Positions 55,955 to 64,000 of a DNA stretch of 64,000 bases are shown here, piece after piece. How positions within the stretch are numbered: the first letter of the stretch is position 1; each line of letters opens with the position of its first letter. The DNA comes from Butyricimonas faecalis (GTDB lineage: Bacteria > Bacteroidota > Bacteroidia > Bacteroidales > Marinifilaceae), in contig NZ_CP032819.1 of NCBI RefSeq assembly GCF_003991565.1, positions 2,666,001 through 2,730,000 of the forward strand, in the 5' to 3' direction. Position numbers and translations under genes: made by a program. A model generated the notes under the pieces. It had not been told where the DNA came from and ran no database searches. It saw only the letters and a program-made list of their open reading frames with translations.

Positions 55955-55998
55955 AGAAGGTGATATTCAAAGTTTTCGAGGCAGAGAATACACCTTCT
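55955..55998 (-). promoter_or_regulatory. Leader hairpin upstream of second susC
   Basis: AGAAGGTGATATTC (55955-55968) pairs with GAATACACCTTCT (55986-55998) through 13 base pairs with one bulge, 41-84 nt before the susC ATG. There is no T run. It may affect stability or translation of the leader. Confidence 0.45.
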
Positions 55999-56263
55999 AT
56001 TTCATTTTTCTGTTTCTTATTTGGCTATCCACATTTCATTACTATTTGATATGACACCCTCACCCTTTATCTTGCAAGACAAAGATTTCACCTAACCGGC
56101 AAAAAATACAAAGATCAAAACATTCCTACATTCGAATGCTTTACCAGCCGATCTCATCACAAGTAAACGCTAAAAATCAACGAAAAATGGAAGTCGGATC
56201 AACAACTTCCCGCACAAAAATATGATCACGATTTCCCCTCATAAGTTTTTGGTTTCAAGATTA
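55999..56263. other. Rest of the leader region of second susC
   Basis: AT-rich non-coding DNA without a gene. A minus-strand TATTTTTG (56222-56215) fits TAnnTTTG and could start a transcript for susC after the upstream RNA terminator, but no well-spaced -33 box is seen. Confidence 0.4.
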
Positions 56264-56267
56264 GGAC

Positions 56268-56427
56268 GAAAAAAAACGGTTTCGCCTTTCCCGTTGCTCT
56301 TCACCCTAAGGCAGTGGACGCATTAACGTTCCAACACGGAGGTACGAAACCGCCGTATGAAGATAACAGGCATAAAAAATGCCTGTCATGAATTGGCAGG
56401 TTCTCCCCTGCCTTAGGATATGAAGAG
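56268..56427 (-). ncRNA. Structured RNA of unknown class, own promoter and terminator
   Basis: Read on the minus strand, a transcript starting near 56427 opens with GCUCUUCA (complement of 56421-56428), which pairs with UGAAGAGC near its end (56303-56296). Inside this, CCUAAGGCAG (56417-56408) pairs with CUGCCUUAGG (56314-56305). Between them are hairpins ACAGGCAU/AUGCCUGU (56386-56379 with 56373-56366) and ACGG..CCGU. A competing hairpin GGCAGG/CCUGCC (56412-56407 with 56400-56395) uses the same bases as the closing stem, so two states are possible. The stem AACGG/CCGUU with eight Us (56295-56269) ends it as a terminator. It does not match a riboswitch I know. It could be an sRNA or an attenuator leader of susC. 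Confidence 0.6.
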
Positions 56428-56432
56428 CATCA

Positions 56433-56462
56433 CAAATATACATAGATTTTTATTAAAAACAA
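56433..56462 (-). promoter_or_regulatory. Promoter of the structured RNA
   Basis: On the minus strand TATATTTG (56440-56433) is preceded by TTG (56462-56460) with a 19-bp spacer. The expected start, near 56427, coincides with the outer stem of the RNA. Confidence 0.65.
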
Positions 56463-56517
56463 GTATCGCTTCACAAAAGCTCATTTATTACCTAAACCCA
56501 CATCCGAACTTATTACT

Positions 56518-56555
56518 AAAAAATGAGGCTTGCTCAAAAGCAAGCCTCATTTTTT
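56518..56555 (-). terminator. Intrinsic terminator of export module 2
   Basis: A perfect 17-bp inverted repeat (56518-56534 with 56539-56555) with a 4-base loop and flanking A/T runs sits on the stop of the TolC gene. Confidence 0.9.
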
Positions 56556-57963
56556 ATAGCCGTCCCGTCGCTTTCAAGTACCTCGTTTCGCTCAATCGCA
56601 ACTCCGCTTTCGCATCAATCCAATCACTCCACGCTTTCTGCCACTGGGCTTGAGCCTCCATATAGTTTGTAATCGTTTCCAACCCTACTTCGTACTGATT
56701 TTTGCTCACCGTCAAGTTCTCCTCTGCCTGACTTAACGATTTACGGGTCAGTATAACCCTTGTATGGCAATCCTCGATATTATAGCGAGCCCGAGCAATC
56801 TCCAGAAGCATCATTTGAGTCATCTCCTCTTTTTTCAATTGACTCATCTCCTGTTCTGCTTTCATTGCTTTAATTTTACCCCGGCCTTCGCCCCAATGGT
56901 AAATCGGAATCTTCACGGAAGCTATTGCCATGAAAGAAGCCAAGTTCTCCGTCTGTCCATTCAGAGATACTCCCCCGGAATATCCATAAGAAGCGGACAC
57001 TCCCACTTCCGGCAAGAAATCGGAACGGGTCAACGCCACCTGTTTTCCCTTCAACTCCACATCTTTCTCCAACAAATTATATTCAGGGCGCTGTTGCAAT
57101 CCTTCTCCGGCATTCAATACCCCGGGAGTCACCTCCGCGTACAACGAATCACTTACCTGTATCGTCGAATGGAGGTCTATCCCGATCACCCGGCAAAGAT
57201 TCATTCCTGCTAAAGCCTTCCCGTTCTCTGCCTTTTGCAACATCAATTCGGCCTCGTTTAACTTTACCTGCGCCTTCAACAAATCGTTGCGGGAAGCCAT
57301 TCCCGTTTCGAAAGCATCCGTCAAATTTCGCACCAACTCATTGACCACCGCTTTGTATTTCTGGGCGGAAGTCACCAGTTCCACCACCCGCAAGTATTGC
57401 CAGTAAGCCTCATCCACCTCAGTAATTACTTCCGCACGGGTATACTGCTTATTCAATTCGGACATTTCCTTTCCAATGGTAGCCATACGGTAAGCTGAAC
57501 GAATCTTACCTCCCATATAAATCGGTTGCTCCAACATCGCCCCTGCCGAATAAACCCCTCGTAATCCTAACTCCAATTCAATATCCGGCATAAAAGCGTA
57601 TGCTTTCGCCAAAGGCAACCCGTCCTTTCCCATCACCGGAAGTTTCGTTGTCGGATCAACATATAGATTATAAACCAACTCCCTATTATCATCCAGTACG
57701 AACGTTGGCAAATATCCCCCGTCAATCGTGTATGAACTCTTTTTCTGTATATAAGCATACAACCCGGTCGCCGAGAGTTTAGGTAAGAAATTCGCACGAT
57801 AAGCTTTTCGCTCAAATTCCGCCTTTTCTCCCTGCTTCGTGGCTATCGACATCTTCTTACTACTCTCTAAAGCCATTTCCCGACATTTCTCCAAATTCAA
57901 AGAAACCTGTGCTTTTACCGGAGAAATACCTAAAACCAATAATATTATTAACAGACCTTTCAT
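56554..57963 (-). CDS. TolC-family outer-membrane efflux protein, module 2
   Basis: An outer-membrane factor of about 469 residues with signal peptide (MKGLLIILLVLGISPVKAQ) and two OEP repeats (NLEKCREMALESSKKMSIATKQGEKAE; NLTVSKNQYEVGLETITNYMEAQAQWQKAW). An ATG at 57972, immediately after the pump's stop, is an alternative start. It is highly similar to the module 1 TolC protein and lies directly downstream of the pump gene. Confidence 0.92.
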   Translation of the reverse strand: MKGLLIILLVLGISPVKAQVSLNLEKCREMALESSKKMSIATKQGEKAEFERKAYRANFLPKLSATGLYAYIQKKSSYTIDGGYLPTFVLDDNRELVYNLYVDPTTKLPVMGKDGLPLAKAYAFMPDIELELGLRGVYSAGAMLEQPIYMGGKIRSAYRMATIGKEMSELNKQYTRAEVITEVDEAYWQYLRVVELVTSAQKYKAVVNELVRNLTDAFETGMASRNDLLKAQVKLNEAELMLQKAENGKALAGMNLCRVIGIDLHSTIQVSDSLYAEVTPGVLNAGEGLQQRPEYNLLEKDVELKGKQVALTRSDFLPEVGVSASYGYSGGVSLNGQTENLASFMAIASVKIPIYHWGEGRGKIKAMKAEQEMSQLKKEEMTQMMLLEIARARYNIEDCHTRVILTRKSLSQAEENLTVSKNQYEVGLETITNYMEAQAQWQKAWSDWIDAKAELRLSETRYLKATGRL

Positions 57964-57972
57964 AATAACCAT

Positions 57973-60900
57973 CTAACTTATACTATCACTTTTCTTCTCT
58001 TTAAAGAATATCGCGTACAACACGGGAATAAATACCAACGTGATCACTGTTCCTACCAACAAACCGCCCATAATTGTAACGGCCATCGAACCAAACATAT
58101 CGTCACCCAGTAAGGGAATCATTCCCAATATCGTCGTCAAAGATGCCATCATCACCGGTCGGAAACGAGAAGAAGAAGAATCCAGCAGCGCCTGTGTCTG
58201 ATCTTTTCCGGAAGCAATCTGCAACCCGATCTCGTCCAGTAGAACCACCCCGTTCTTTATCATCATTCCAACCAACCCCAACGCACCGACAATTGCCACG
58301 AAACCAAACTCCTTACCACTGATCAACATGCCCAACACAATCCCGATAGCTGCCAACGGCAAACAACAGAAAATAATAATCGGTTTACGGAAATCTTTAA
58401 ACAACATGATCAGTATCGCGATCATCAAAATAACAGCCAACGGGATATTGGCAAACAAATATTTCATCGAATCATTACTTGCCTTACGTTCCCCCAACCA
58501 TTGCTTAGCGTACCCTTCCGGCAAAGTAATCGTGTCCACCTTCGCCACGATCAACGAACGAGCGCTCTCTGCCGTATAGCCCAAAGCATTATTACATTGC
58601 GCTCTCATCGCCCGCTGCCCGTTGTAACGTCGCACGACGGGATCCTCCCACTTCAAGGAAACACCTTGCGTGGCTTGATTCAACGGAATAGAACCGATAC
58701 TTTGTGATAGTAAATCCTCCCCGGACATGGTTCCCATCAACAATTCTTTCAACGATTCCTCGTTCAAAGCCGCCGTCGAAGGCAACACACTCCACACGGG
58801 AATATTATCCAGCGCTTCCACTTTCTCCCCCTCACTATCCACGCTCTTCATGTACAAAGGCTTTGCATGTACACCCTCGTAAAAAGAACCCACGGGCATA
58901 CCATCCGTGGCCGCCAGCATCGACAAACCGACATCCGAACGGGAAAGTCCCACGGAACGAGCTATCGGCTGGTAATAATTCACCATCAGCGTGGGAGTCA
59001 TCGGTTCCCAATCGTTCGTCACCAAAGTGATTGCCGGCTCGTCGCGCATAATCTGTTCCGCTTTCGCGGTCAACTCTCTCAACACGGCCGGGTCCGGACC
59101 GGTAAACATCAACTCGATCGGGTACTTTTTGTACATCAGGTTATATCGTTTCATCCGCACGTAAGCATCCGGGTAATGAGCCGTCAGGTAATCCTGTATC
59201 TCGGTCATTGACGCTTTCAACTCTTCCGGGGTCGTGTAATCCACAATCAACTCCCCGTAACTCATCGTGGGCTCCGCGATAGAACGCACCAGATTATAAC
59301 GAGCCGGAGTTCCACCGACACTCGTTGTAACATGAGTAACCTCCGGACGGCTCAACAAATAATCCTCTATTTTCGCCAAATCCGACTCCACCCGTTCTAC
59401 CCGGGTACCTTCCGGCATTTTAAATTCAATATACAACTGCGTGTAACTCAAATCTGGGAAGAATCCCTGCGGGATATAACGGTACAAGAATGCGGTTATC
59501 GCCAACAAAATGACCACCACCCCGATTGCCATGGACTTATGCCATAACATAAAGGAAAGGAATTGCCGGAACAACCGGTATATCTTACTATCATACAAAT
59601 TCTCGTTCGTTTTCTTCGGCTTCACTTTCAAGGAATGATCCGCGTGAATCGGAATTTGCGTCAAGGCCAACACCCAACTCAACAACAAGGACACCGCCAA
59701 CACGATAAACAAATCCCGCACATACTCACCCGTCGTATCCGGGGAAATAAAAATCGGGAAGAAAGCCAATATGGCAATCAACGTGGCTCCCAACAAAGGC
59801 ATGGCCGTCTTCTTCGCTATATTCGTCAACGCCGCCGGACGTTTCACGCCCCGCTCCAAATCTACCAGTATCCCGTCGACAATCACGATCGCGTTATCCA
59901 CCAGCATTCCCATGGCAACAATCAACGATCCCAGTGAAACCCGTTGTAAGGTACCGTCAAAAAGATAAAGTACCACGAACGACCCCAACACGATAATCAC
60001 CAATCCCGTACCGATAATCATCCCACTTCTGAATCCCATCGTAAGCATCAACACGAGAATCACGATTACCACGGATTCCACCAAATTAACCATGAAAACA
60101 TTAATGGCCTCCCTCACCCGATCCGGTTGAAAGAACACTTTCTGGAAATCAACGCCCACCGGAATCCGAGACTCTTTCAATTGCTGCAGTTCCCGATCGA
60201 CTTTCTCTCCCAAGGTAATAATGTTTCCCCCTTTTTCCATGGAAATTGCCAACCCGAAAGCTTGCTTGCCATCATACTTCATCCCGTTACGAGCCGGGTC
60301 CTCATACCCTTCCGTGATGGAAGCGATGTCCCGCAAACGCAACTGATCATCCTCGTGTCCCTGTATAATTAAATTCTTGATATCCTCTATCGACTTATAG
60401 CTATCATTAATAGCTACCCGCAAACGCTGATCCCCGCTATTGAAATAACCGGGATACACCGTCTTGTTCTGACTATTCAACGTGGACAACACCTCCATCG
60501 GGTGAACACCCAGATTAGCCATCTTATCCTGCATCATCTCGATATTGATACACGGGGTTCGATTTCCATAGATTTCAACACGGCGTACCCCCTCAATATC
60601 CTGCAACTCCCGTTTCACCAACTGGGCATAATCCAACAACTGTTCGTCACCCACCCCGTCGGTTGTTATGGCATAAAACATTCCATACACATCCCCGAAA
60701 TCATCCATCACCACGGAAGGACGTACCCCATCGGGCATTTGTGCTTGTGCATTTGTCACCTTCCGACGCAGGATATCCCATTTCTGCTCCAACTCGTCCG
60801 GGCTCACCGTACTCTCCAACTCCACCGTGATCAACGACATATCCGCCATGGATTTGGATTCAATACTACCGATTGCACCCATCGAACGAATCGACTTTTC

Positions 60901-61104
60901 CAATACATCCGTCACCTCCAACTCCACCTGATGAGCAGAAGCCCCGGGATATACCGTAACCACCATCGCCTGCTTTACCTTGATTTCCGGGTCCTCTAAC
61001 TTACTCATTGAATTAAAGGCAAAAATACCTCCAATCACCAGCACTGCAATAAAAAACTTTACCAGTGCCCTATTATTTAATGCATAATCCGTTAAATTAG
61101 TCAT
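57973..61104 (-). CDS. RND efflux pump inner-membrane subunit, module 2
   Basis: A 1043-residue RND transporter with the same layout as module 1. Helix 1 is at residues about 10-30, helix 4 carries MGMLVDNAIVIVDGI with Asp-Asn, and the second-half helices end in GSMAVTIMGGLLVGTVITLVF. It is co-transcribed with the adaptor upstream and TolC downstream. Substrate unknown. The paralogy with the pump at 42-45 kb is evident along the whole length. Confidence 0.95.
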   Translation of the reverse strand: MTNLTDYALNNRALVKFFIAVLVIGGIFAFNSMSKLEDPEIKVKQAMVVTVYPGASAHQVELEVTDVLEKSIRSMGAIGSIESKSMADMSLITVELESTVSPDELEQKWDILRRKVTNAQAQMPDGVRPSVVMDDFGDVYGMFYAITTDGVGDEQLLDYAQLVKRELQDIEGVRRVEIYGNRTPCINIEMMQDKMANLGVHPMEVLSTLNSQNKTVYPGYFNSGDQRLRVAINDSYKSIEDIKNLIIQGHEDDQLRLRDIASITEGYEDPARNGMKYDGKQAFGLAISMEKGGNIITLGEKVDRELQQLKESRIPVGVDFQKVFFQPDRVREAINVFMVNLVESVVIVILVLMLTMGFRSGMIIGTGLVIIVLGSFVVLYLFDGTLQRVSLGSLIVAMGMLVDNAIVIVDGILVDLERGVKRPAALTNIAKKTAMPLLGATLIAILAFFPIFISPDTTGEYVRDLFIVLAVSLLLSWVLALTQIPIHADHSLKVKPKKTNENLYDSKIYRLFRQFLSFMLWHKSMAIGVVVILLAITAFLYRYIPQGFFPDLSYTQLYIEFKMPEGTRVERVESDLAKIEDYLLSRPEVTHVTTSVGGTPARYNLVRSIAEPTMSYGELIVDYTTPEELKASMTEIQDYLTAHYPDAYVRMKRYNLMYKKYPIELMFTGPDPAVLRELTAKAEQIMRDEPAITLVTNDWEPMTPTLMVNYYQPIARSVGLSRSDVGLSMLAATDGMPVGSFYEGVHAKPLYMKSVDSEGEKVEALDNIPVWSVLPSTAALNEESLKELLMGTMSGEDLLSQSIGSIPLNQATQGVSLKWEDPVVRRYNGQRAMRAQCNNALGYTAESARSLIVAKVDTITLPEGYAKQWLGERKASNDSMKYLFANIPLAVILMIAILIMLFKDFRKPIIIFCCLPLAAIGIVLGMLISGKEFGFVAIVGALGLVGMMIKNGVVLLDEIGLQIASGKDQTQALLDSSSSRFRPVMMASLTTILGMIPLLGDDMFGSMAVTIMGGLLVGTVITLVFIPVLYAIFFKEKKSDSIS

Positions 61105-61144
61105 ATCAATTACTTCGTAATGTTACAGGTTACAAGTTCTAAAA

Positions 61145-62212
61145 TTAAAGCAGTTTCCCTATGTTTGTTTTAGAAACCGGTTTTAATAATTCCACGGACA
61201 TTCCCTCCTTCAAGCTATGCACGCCGGCAGACACAACGATCTCTCCGGCAGCCAATCCTTCGGAAACAATCAACTCACCTGTTTTCAACAATCTACTCAA
61301 CTGGATCACACGTTTGGTCACGCTTTGAGTTTTCGGGTTATACACCCACACGGCGGATGCCCCGTTTTCTTCGAACATCGCGGACAACGGAATCACCGTC
61401 AATACCTCCTCGTTCGGGTTGTACTCGATCGTCACGTTCACACTCATCCCGGCAGCAATATCCACTCCCGGCACGGGTTTCAGACGCAGACGCATCCGGT
61501 ACAACTGATTCAAGTTCGCCTTCCGGGTAATCTCGATCAACTCCAACGGGAAAACTTGTCCCGGGAACACATCAATCGTACAAGAAAATGACTTGAACAA
61601 CCCCTGACGCACGAAATCACTGGACGGGATATCAATATCCACGTCAAAATAATTACTATTAATCATCGACACCACGGGATAACCGGCAGATACCGTCTCG
61701 TGAGAATCATAATACTTTTTCTGAATATACCCGTCAAAAGGTGCTGTCAGACGAGTATCTGCCAATGCATTCTTATGTGCATTATACTTTGCCGTAATTT
61801 GCTTGAGTCCGGACACGGCCTTATCGTAATCATTCGCCGGAACACTCCCCCGCTTATACAATTCAATAACCCTTCCGGCCTCCTCTTTCACTTGATTGTA
61901 TTCCGCCTCAGTCGCTGAAAGTTGAATCTCGTAATCCCTCGGATCGATCTCGGCAATCAATTCTCCTTTCTTCACAAAAGCCCCCACCTCCGGCAACACA
62001 GCCCGGATAGGTCCGGCTACCCGAAATGACAACTTCACCTCCGAAGCTGCCTTGATCTTCCCCGGATAAATAATCGACAATTCTCCTTGGTAACTTTTCA
62101 CCGTATCGGCCTGTACCGTAGCTTTACCGCGGTCCTGTTTCGTTTGAGAATTTCCGCAGGCACACATTAATAAAATCAACCCAAATAAAGAAAATACAAC
62201 ACCTTTCATCAT
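61145..62212 (-). CDS. RND periplasmic adaptor lipoprotein, module 2
   Basis: A 355-residue HlyD/AcrA-like protein with lipobox LLMCACGN, split lipoyl domain (RVAGPIRAVLPEVGAFVKKGELIAEIDP, LTAPFDGYIQKKYYDSHETV), helical hairpin and C-terminal beta domains. It is a paralogue of the module 1 adaptor, 40 bp upstream of the pump gene and 13 bp after the ABC-2 permease. Confidence 0.92.
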   Translation of the reverse strand: MMKGVVFSLFGLILLMCACGNSQTKQDRGKATVQADTVKSYQGELSIIYPGKIKAASEVKLSFRVAGPIRAVLPEVGAFVKKGELIAEIDPRDYEIQLSATEAEYNQVKEEAGRVIELYKRGSVPANDYDKAVSGLKQITAKYNAHKNALADTRLTAPFDGYIQKKYYDSHETVSAGYPVVSMINSNYFDVDIDIPSSDFVRQGLFKSFSCTIDVFPGQVFPLELIEITRKANLNQLYRMRLRLKPVPGVDIAAGMSVNVTIEYNPNEEVLTVIPLSAMFEENGASAVWVYNPKTQSVTKRVIQLSRLLKTGELIVSEGLAAGEIVVSAGVHSLKEGMSVELLKPVSKTNIGKLL

Positions 62213-62225
62213 TTTTCTATTTTAT

Positions 62226-63401
62226 CTAATCCCTGTTAATTTTTAATCTTCTACATTCTTTTTTATACAACAAACATGCCACAATAAAATAAAATACCAT
62301 CAATATACACAATCCACTAAATTCAGGTAATACCTCTGACAATGTGGCACCTGTATTGTTGATTTTCACGAAACCATCAATCCCGAACGAGGAGGGGAAT
62401 AACTTGCCAAACCACACCCAATATTCCGGTATCGCCGACTTGGGCCAAGAAATTCCGGAAATAAACATCAATGGAACAGACGTAAACACGAATATCAAGA
62501 ATGGCATTTCCCGTTCCCGACTAAAAAACGACATGGCAATAGCAAAAAAAGTACACGCCAGTAAAAACGGGAATAAAAACAACATCAACTCTCCCCGCTC
62601 CCCGACCTGAGTCATCCCGAACAAACGAGGCACGATGAAAAACACCCAATAACTCATCACGAAATAAATGGGCAGATAAGCGAAGGCCTTCCCCAAAACC
62701 ACTCGCACCGGACGACGAAAATGCTTATTTTCGGGCAACAGCAACCCTTTCCGACGTCGATCCCGTTCTGTACCCGTCATCGTTCCCACGCCCAATAATA
62801 ACGACTGCTGTACCACTAAAATCAACACCGCGGGAATCAAAAAAGAAGTAAAACCACCTTGAGGATTAAACAATTTCACGTCCTGAATCCGTACCGGAGA
62901 AGAGGCAATCTGCTCCGTGACCTCCGTGGCATACTCAATCCCCTGCACCTGTATATCTTTCCCCATCGCCAGAGCAACATCCGTCCCCGCCGTCAGCAAA
63001 GCCTTGTAATTCAACAAAGCTCCCATATCACAGTAAAGAGAGAGGTACGCCTGCTCCCCCCGAGCTACATTTTTACTAAAATCAGCGGGAATCTCTAAAA
63101 TCCCGTAAATATCTTTTTTATACATCAGCAACCTCGCCGCCTCCATATCCTCACAACGAGCCACCACATCCACGCTGGCCGTGGCATCCCAATTCCGGAT
63201 AAACTCCCGGCTCAACGCCGACTTCGAATGATCAACCACCGCCACAGGAACCTCCATCGCCACCTCGTTACTATAAATAAACGTGTAGACCACCGGATAT
63301 CCCAACATCAATGCCACGAAAAAGGTCAACACGGCATGATCCCGGAACACCGCATAAAACTCCCGTTTAAAAACATAATATATATCTGTCCAGAAAACCA
63401 T
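62226..63401 (-). CDS. ABC-2 type transporter permease
   Basis: A 391-residue inner-membrane protein with one N-terminal helix (about 22-42), a large extracytoplasmic domain (about 45-170; VPVAVVDHSKSALSREFI, GILEIPADFSKNVARG) and five C-terminal helices including the ABC-2 signature region FLIPAVLILVVQQSLLLGVG. This is the YhhJ/YbhS-like type that normally pairs with an ATPase and an adaptor. No ATPase gene is in the window on this side. It heads module 2, 13 bp before the adaptor gene, so the adaptor may serve both. Confidence 0.85.
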   Translation of the reverse strand: MVFWTDIYYVFKREFYAVFRDHAVLTFFVALMLGYPVVYTFIYSNEVAMEVPVAVVDHSKSALSREFIRNWDATASVDVVARCEDMEAARLLMYKKDIYGILEIPADFSKNVARGEQAYLSLYCDMGALLNYKALLTAGTDVALAMGKDIQVQGIEYATEVTEQIASSPVRIQDVKLFNPQGGFTSFLIPAVLILVVQQSLLLGVGTMTGTERDRRRKGLLLPENKHFRRPVRVVLGKAFAYLPIYFVMSYWVFFIVPRLFGMTQVGERGELMLFLFPFLLACTFFAIAMSFFSREREMPFLIFVFTSVPLMFISGISWPKSAIPEYWVWFGKLFPSSFGIDGFVKINNTGATLSEVLPEFSGLCILMVFYFIVACLLYKKECRRLKINRD

Positions 63402-63442
63402 CCCTTATTAATTTTAGATTTATGATTTATGATTTTAGATTG

Positions 63443-63506
63443 ACCCCCTCTAGCTCCCCCTTTTCAAGTACGATGTTTCAATGTCGCGTGTTCTCCCCCT
63501 GTGTAA
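63443..63506. repeat. Dispersed palindromic repeat, copy D (shortened and interrupted)
   Basis: It starts like copy B (ACCCCCTCTAGCTCCCCC), lacks about 25 bp of the first hairpin arm and centre, continues with TTTCAATGTCGCGTGTTC and CTCCCCCTGTGTAA, and then stops where copy A reads on into GGGGGAG. The sequence from about 63507 is unrelated and leads into the IS110 element. It is preceded by TTTATGA-type repeats. Confidence 0.65.
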
Positions 63507-63567
63507 CCTTAGCTTTGTATCATGAAAAGTAAATGGAATAAAAAAGTAATATTTATATTTGTAAAGT

Positions 63568-63720
63568 ATGAACTAATTTGAAAGAAAGGAAACCGAGGTG
63601 TGAACCGTGAGCTGTGTTTGAAAACAGCTTCATCCCCCTATTTGGACACCTTGGCTTTCTTGAACGGGGACCTGTATAAGAAATTAACTTTCTTGTTGTT
63701 AAGGTTTTTAGGTGACGTTC
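63568..63720 (+). ncRNA. Candidate IS110 bridge RNA
   Basis: Downstream of TATATTTG (63554-63561) two tandem stem-loops can be drawn. The first: AAGAAAG (63582-63588) with CTTTCTT (63655-63661) plus CCGAGGTGT (63593-63601) with ACACCTTGG (63646-63654), enclosing an internal loop and an apical hairpin AGCTGT/ACAGCT (63610-63629). The second: GAACG (63662-63666) with CGTTC (63716-63720), ACCT (63670-63673) with AGGT (63710-63713), and apical hairpin AAGAAA/TTTCTT (63678-63694) beside a 15-nt internal loop. This order upstream of the recombinase matches the target-binding and donor-binding loops of bridge RNAs known from IS621. Ends are approximate. Confidence 0.65.
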
Positions 63721-63758
63721 AATATCCTTTCCCTCTTCAAATTGCTAAACACAAAGAT

Positions 63759-64000
63759 ATGGAAAACTTTTATTTTATCGGGGTAGACGTTAGTAAAAAG
63801 AAACTTGATTTTTGCGTGTTGCTAAACGGCACGATAGTTCTTGAAGAAGTAGTAAACAATAACATCCCGTCGATACGTCGTTTCCTGGAAACGTTCTTGG
63901 TTGATTTTAAAACCTCGATCGATAACCTGCTAGTCTGTGCCGAGCACACGGGGCAGTACACCTTCCCCCTGTCAATCGCTTGCCAGTCTCTCTCTTGTGG
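63759..64000 (+). CDS. IS110-family transposase (DEDD recombinase), N-terminal part
   Basis: The reading frame is open to the end of the window (80 codons). It begins MENFYFIGVDVSKKKLDFCV, with the first acidic catalytic residue at Asp10, and reaches VCAEHTGQY with Glu62; these correspond to the RuvC-like DEDD domain of IS110 transposases (usual motif MEATGxY). The C-terminal Transposase_20 domain is beyond the window. It follows a non-coding stretch of about 250 bp. Confidence 0.88.
   Translation, partial: MENFYFIGVDVSKKKLDFCVLLNGTIVLEEVVNNNIPSIRRFLETFLVDFKTSIDNLLVCAEHTGQYTFPLSIACQSLSC

Larger units (their letters stand above)
63507..64000 (+). mobile_element. IS110-family insertion sequence, left part
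   Basis: The element is called from the transposase at 63759 and from its long non-coding left end, which breaks into palindromic repeat copy D. The exact left end is inferred from where copy D stops matching its relatives; the right end is outside the window. TAGCTTTG at 63510-63517 and TATATTTG at 63554-63561 are possible -7 boxes. Confidence 0.7.

Noticed and set aside
56268..56427. Cobalamin, TPP, FMN or SAM riboswitch
   Set aside because: None of the conserved core motifs of these classes could be found on either strand, so the RNA is left unassigned.

Overview
The window looks like the chromosome of a gut-type member of the Bacteroidales, most likely Odoribacteraceae (Butyricimonas/Odoribacter-like). 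The genus is inferred; the order is well supported. The support is two SusC/SusD pairs, an ECF sigma/FecR pair, TlpA-type thioredoxin lipoproteins, an arginine operon led by a GNAT acyltransferase, and many copies of the Bacteroidota promoter box TAnnTTTG.

Layout. At 1-4 kb are the 3' part of dprA, NADP-type gdhA and a MATE exporter. At 4-15 kb, all on the minus strand, is a complete regulated nutrient-uptake locus: ECF sigma factor, a broken FecR anti-sigma gene, SusC with a signalling STN domain, SusD, a SusD-associated lipoprotein and two thioredoxin-fold secreted proteins. At 15-19.5 kb on the plus strand are tatD, a type I asparaginase and an ExbB/membrane protein/ExbD/ExbD energiser operon that could power the TonB-dependent receptors. 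A tRNA-Arg(CCG) follows, then an ORF6N antirepressor-like gene with a DJ-1/PfpI gene. At 21-25 kb a hybrid histidine kinase carrying REC and HPt domains converges on a sigma54-type response regulator. At 25-33 kb on the minus strand is the arginine operon, GNAT-argG-argC-argD-argB-argE-argH, with an ArgR-like operator over its promoter.

At 33-39 kb on the plus strand is a less familiar envelope cluster: two small secreted proteins, an O-antigen-ligase/TPR membrane protein, a transglutaminase-like lipoprotein and an S41 protease. From 39.6 to 63.4 kb everything is on the minus strand. There are two parallel export modules, each ordered ABC-type permease, membrane-fusion protein, RND pump, TolC. 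Between them lies a second SusC/SusD/lipoprotein set whose SusC has no STN domain. Upstream of that SusC is a strongly structured RNA with its own promoter and terminator. The window ends inside an IS110-family element.

Most interesting points. (1) The non-coding left end of the IS110 element folds into two tandem stem-loops with internal loops, the architecture of a bridge RNA, and the element appears to sit inside a copy of a dispersed palindromic repeat. (2) That roughly 105-bp repeat family occurs at several gene junctions in the window. (3) There is an unassigned structured RNA upstream of the second SusC. (4) The FecR gene has lost its frame and its membrane segment, leaving a free N-terminal anti-sigma domain.
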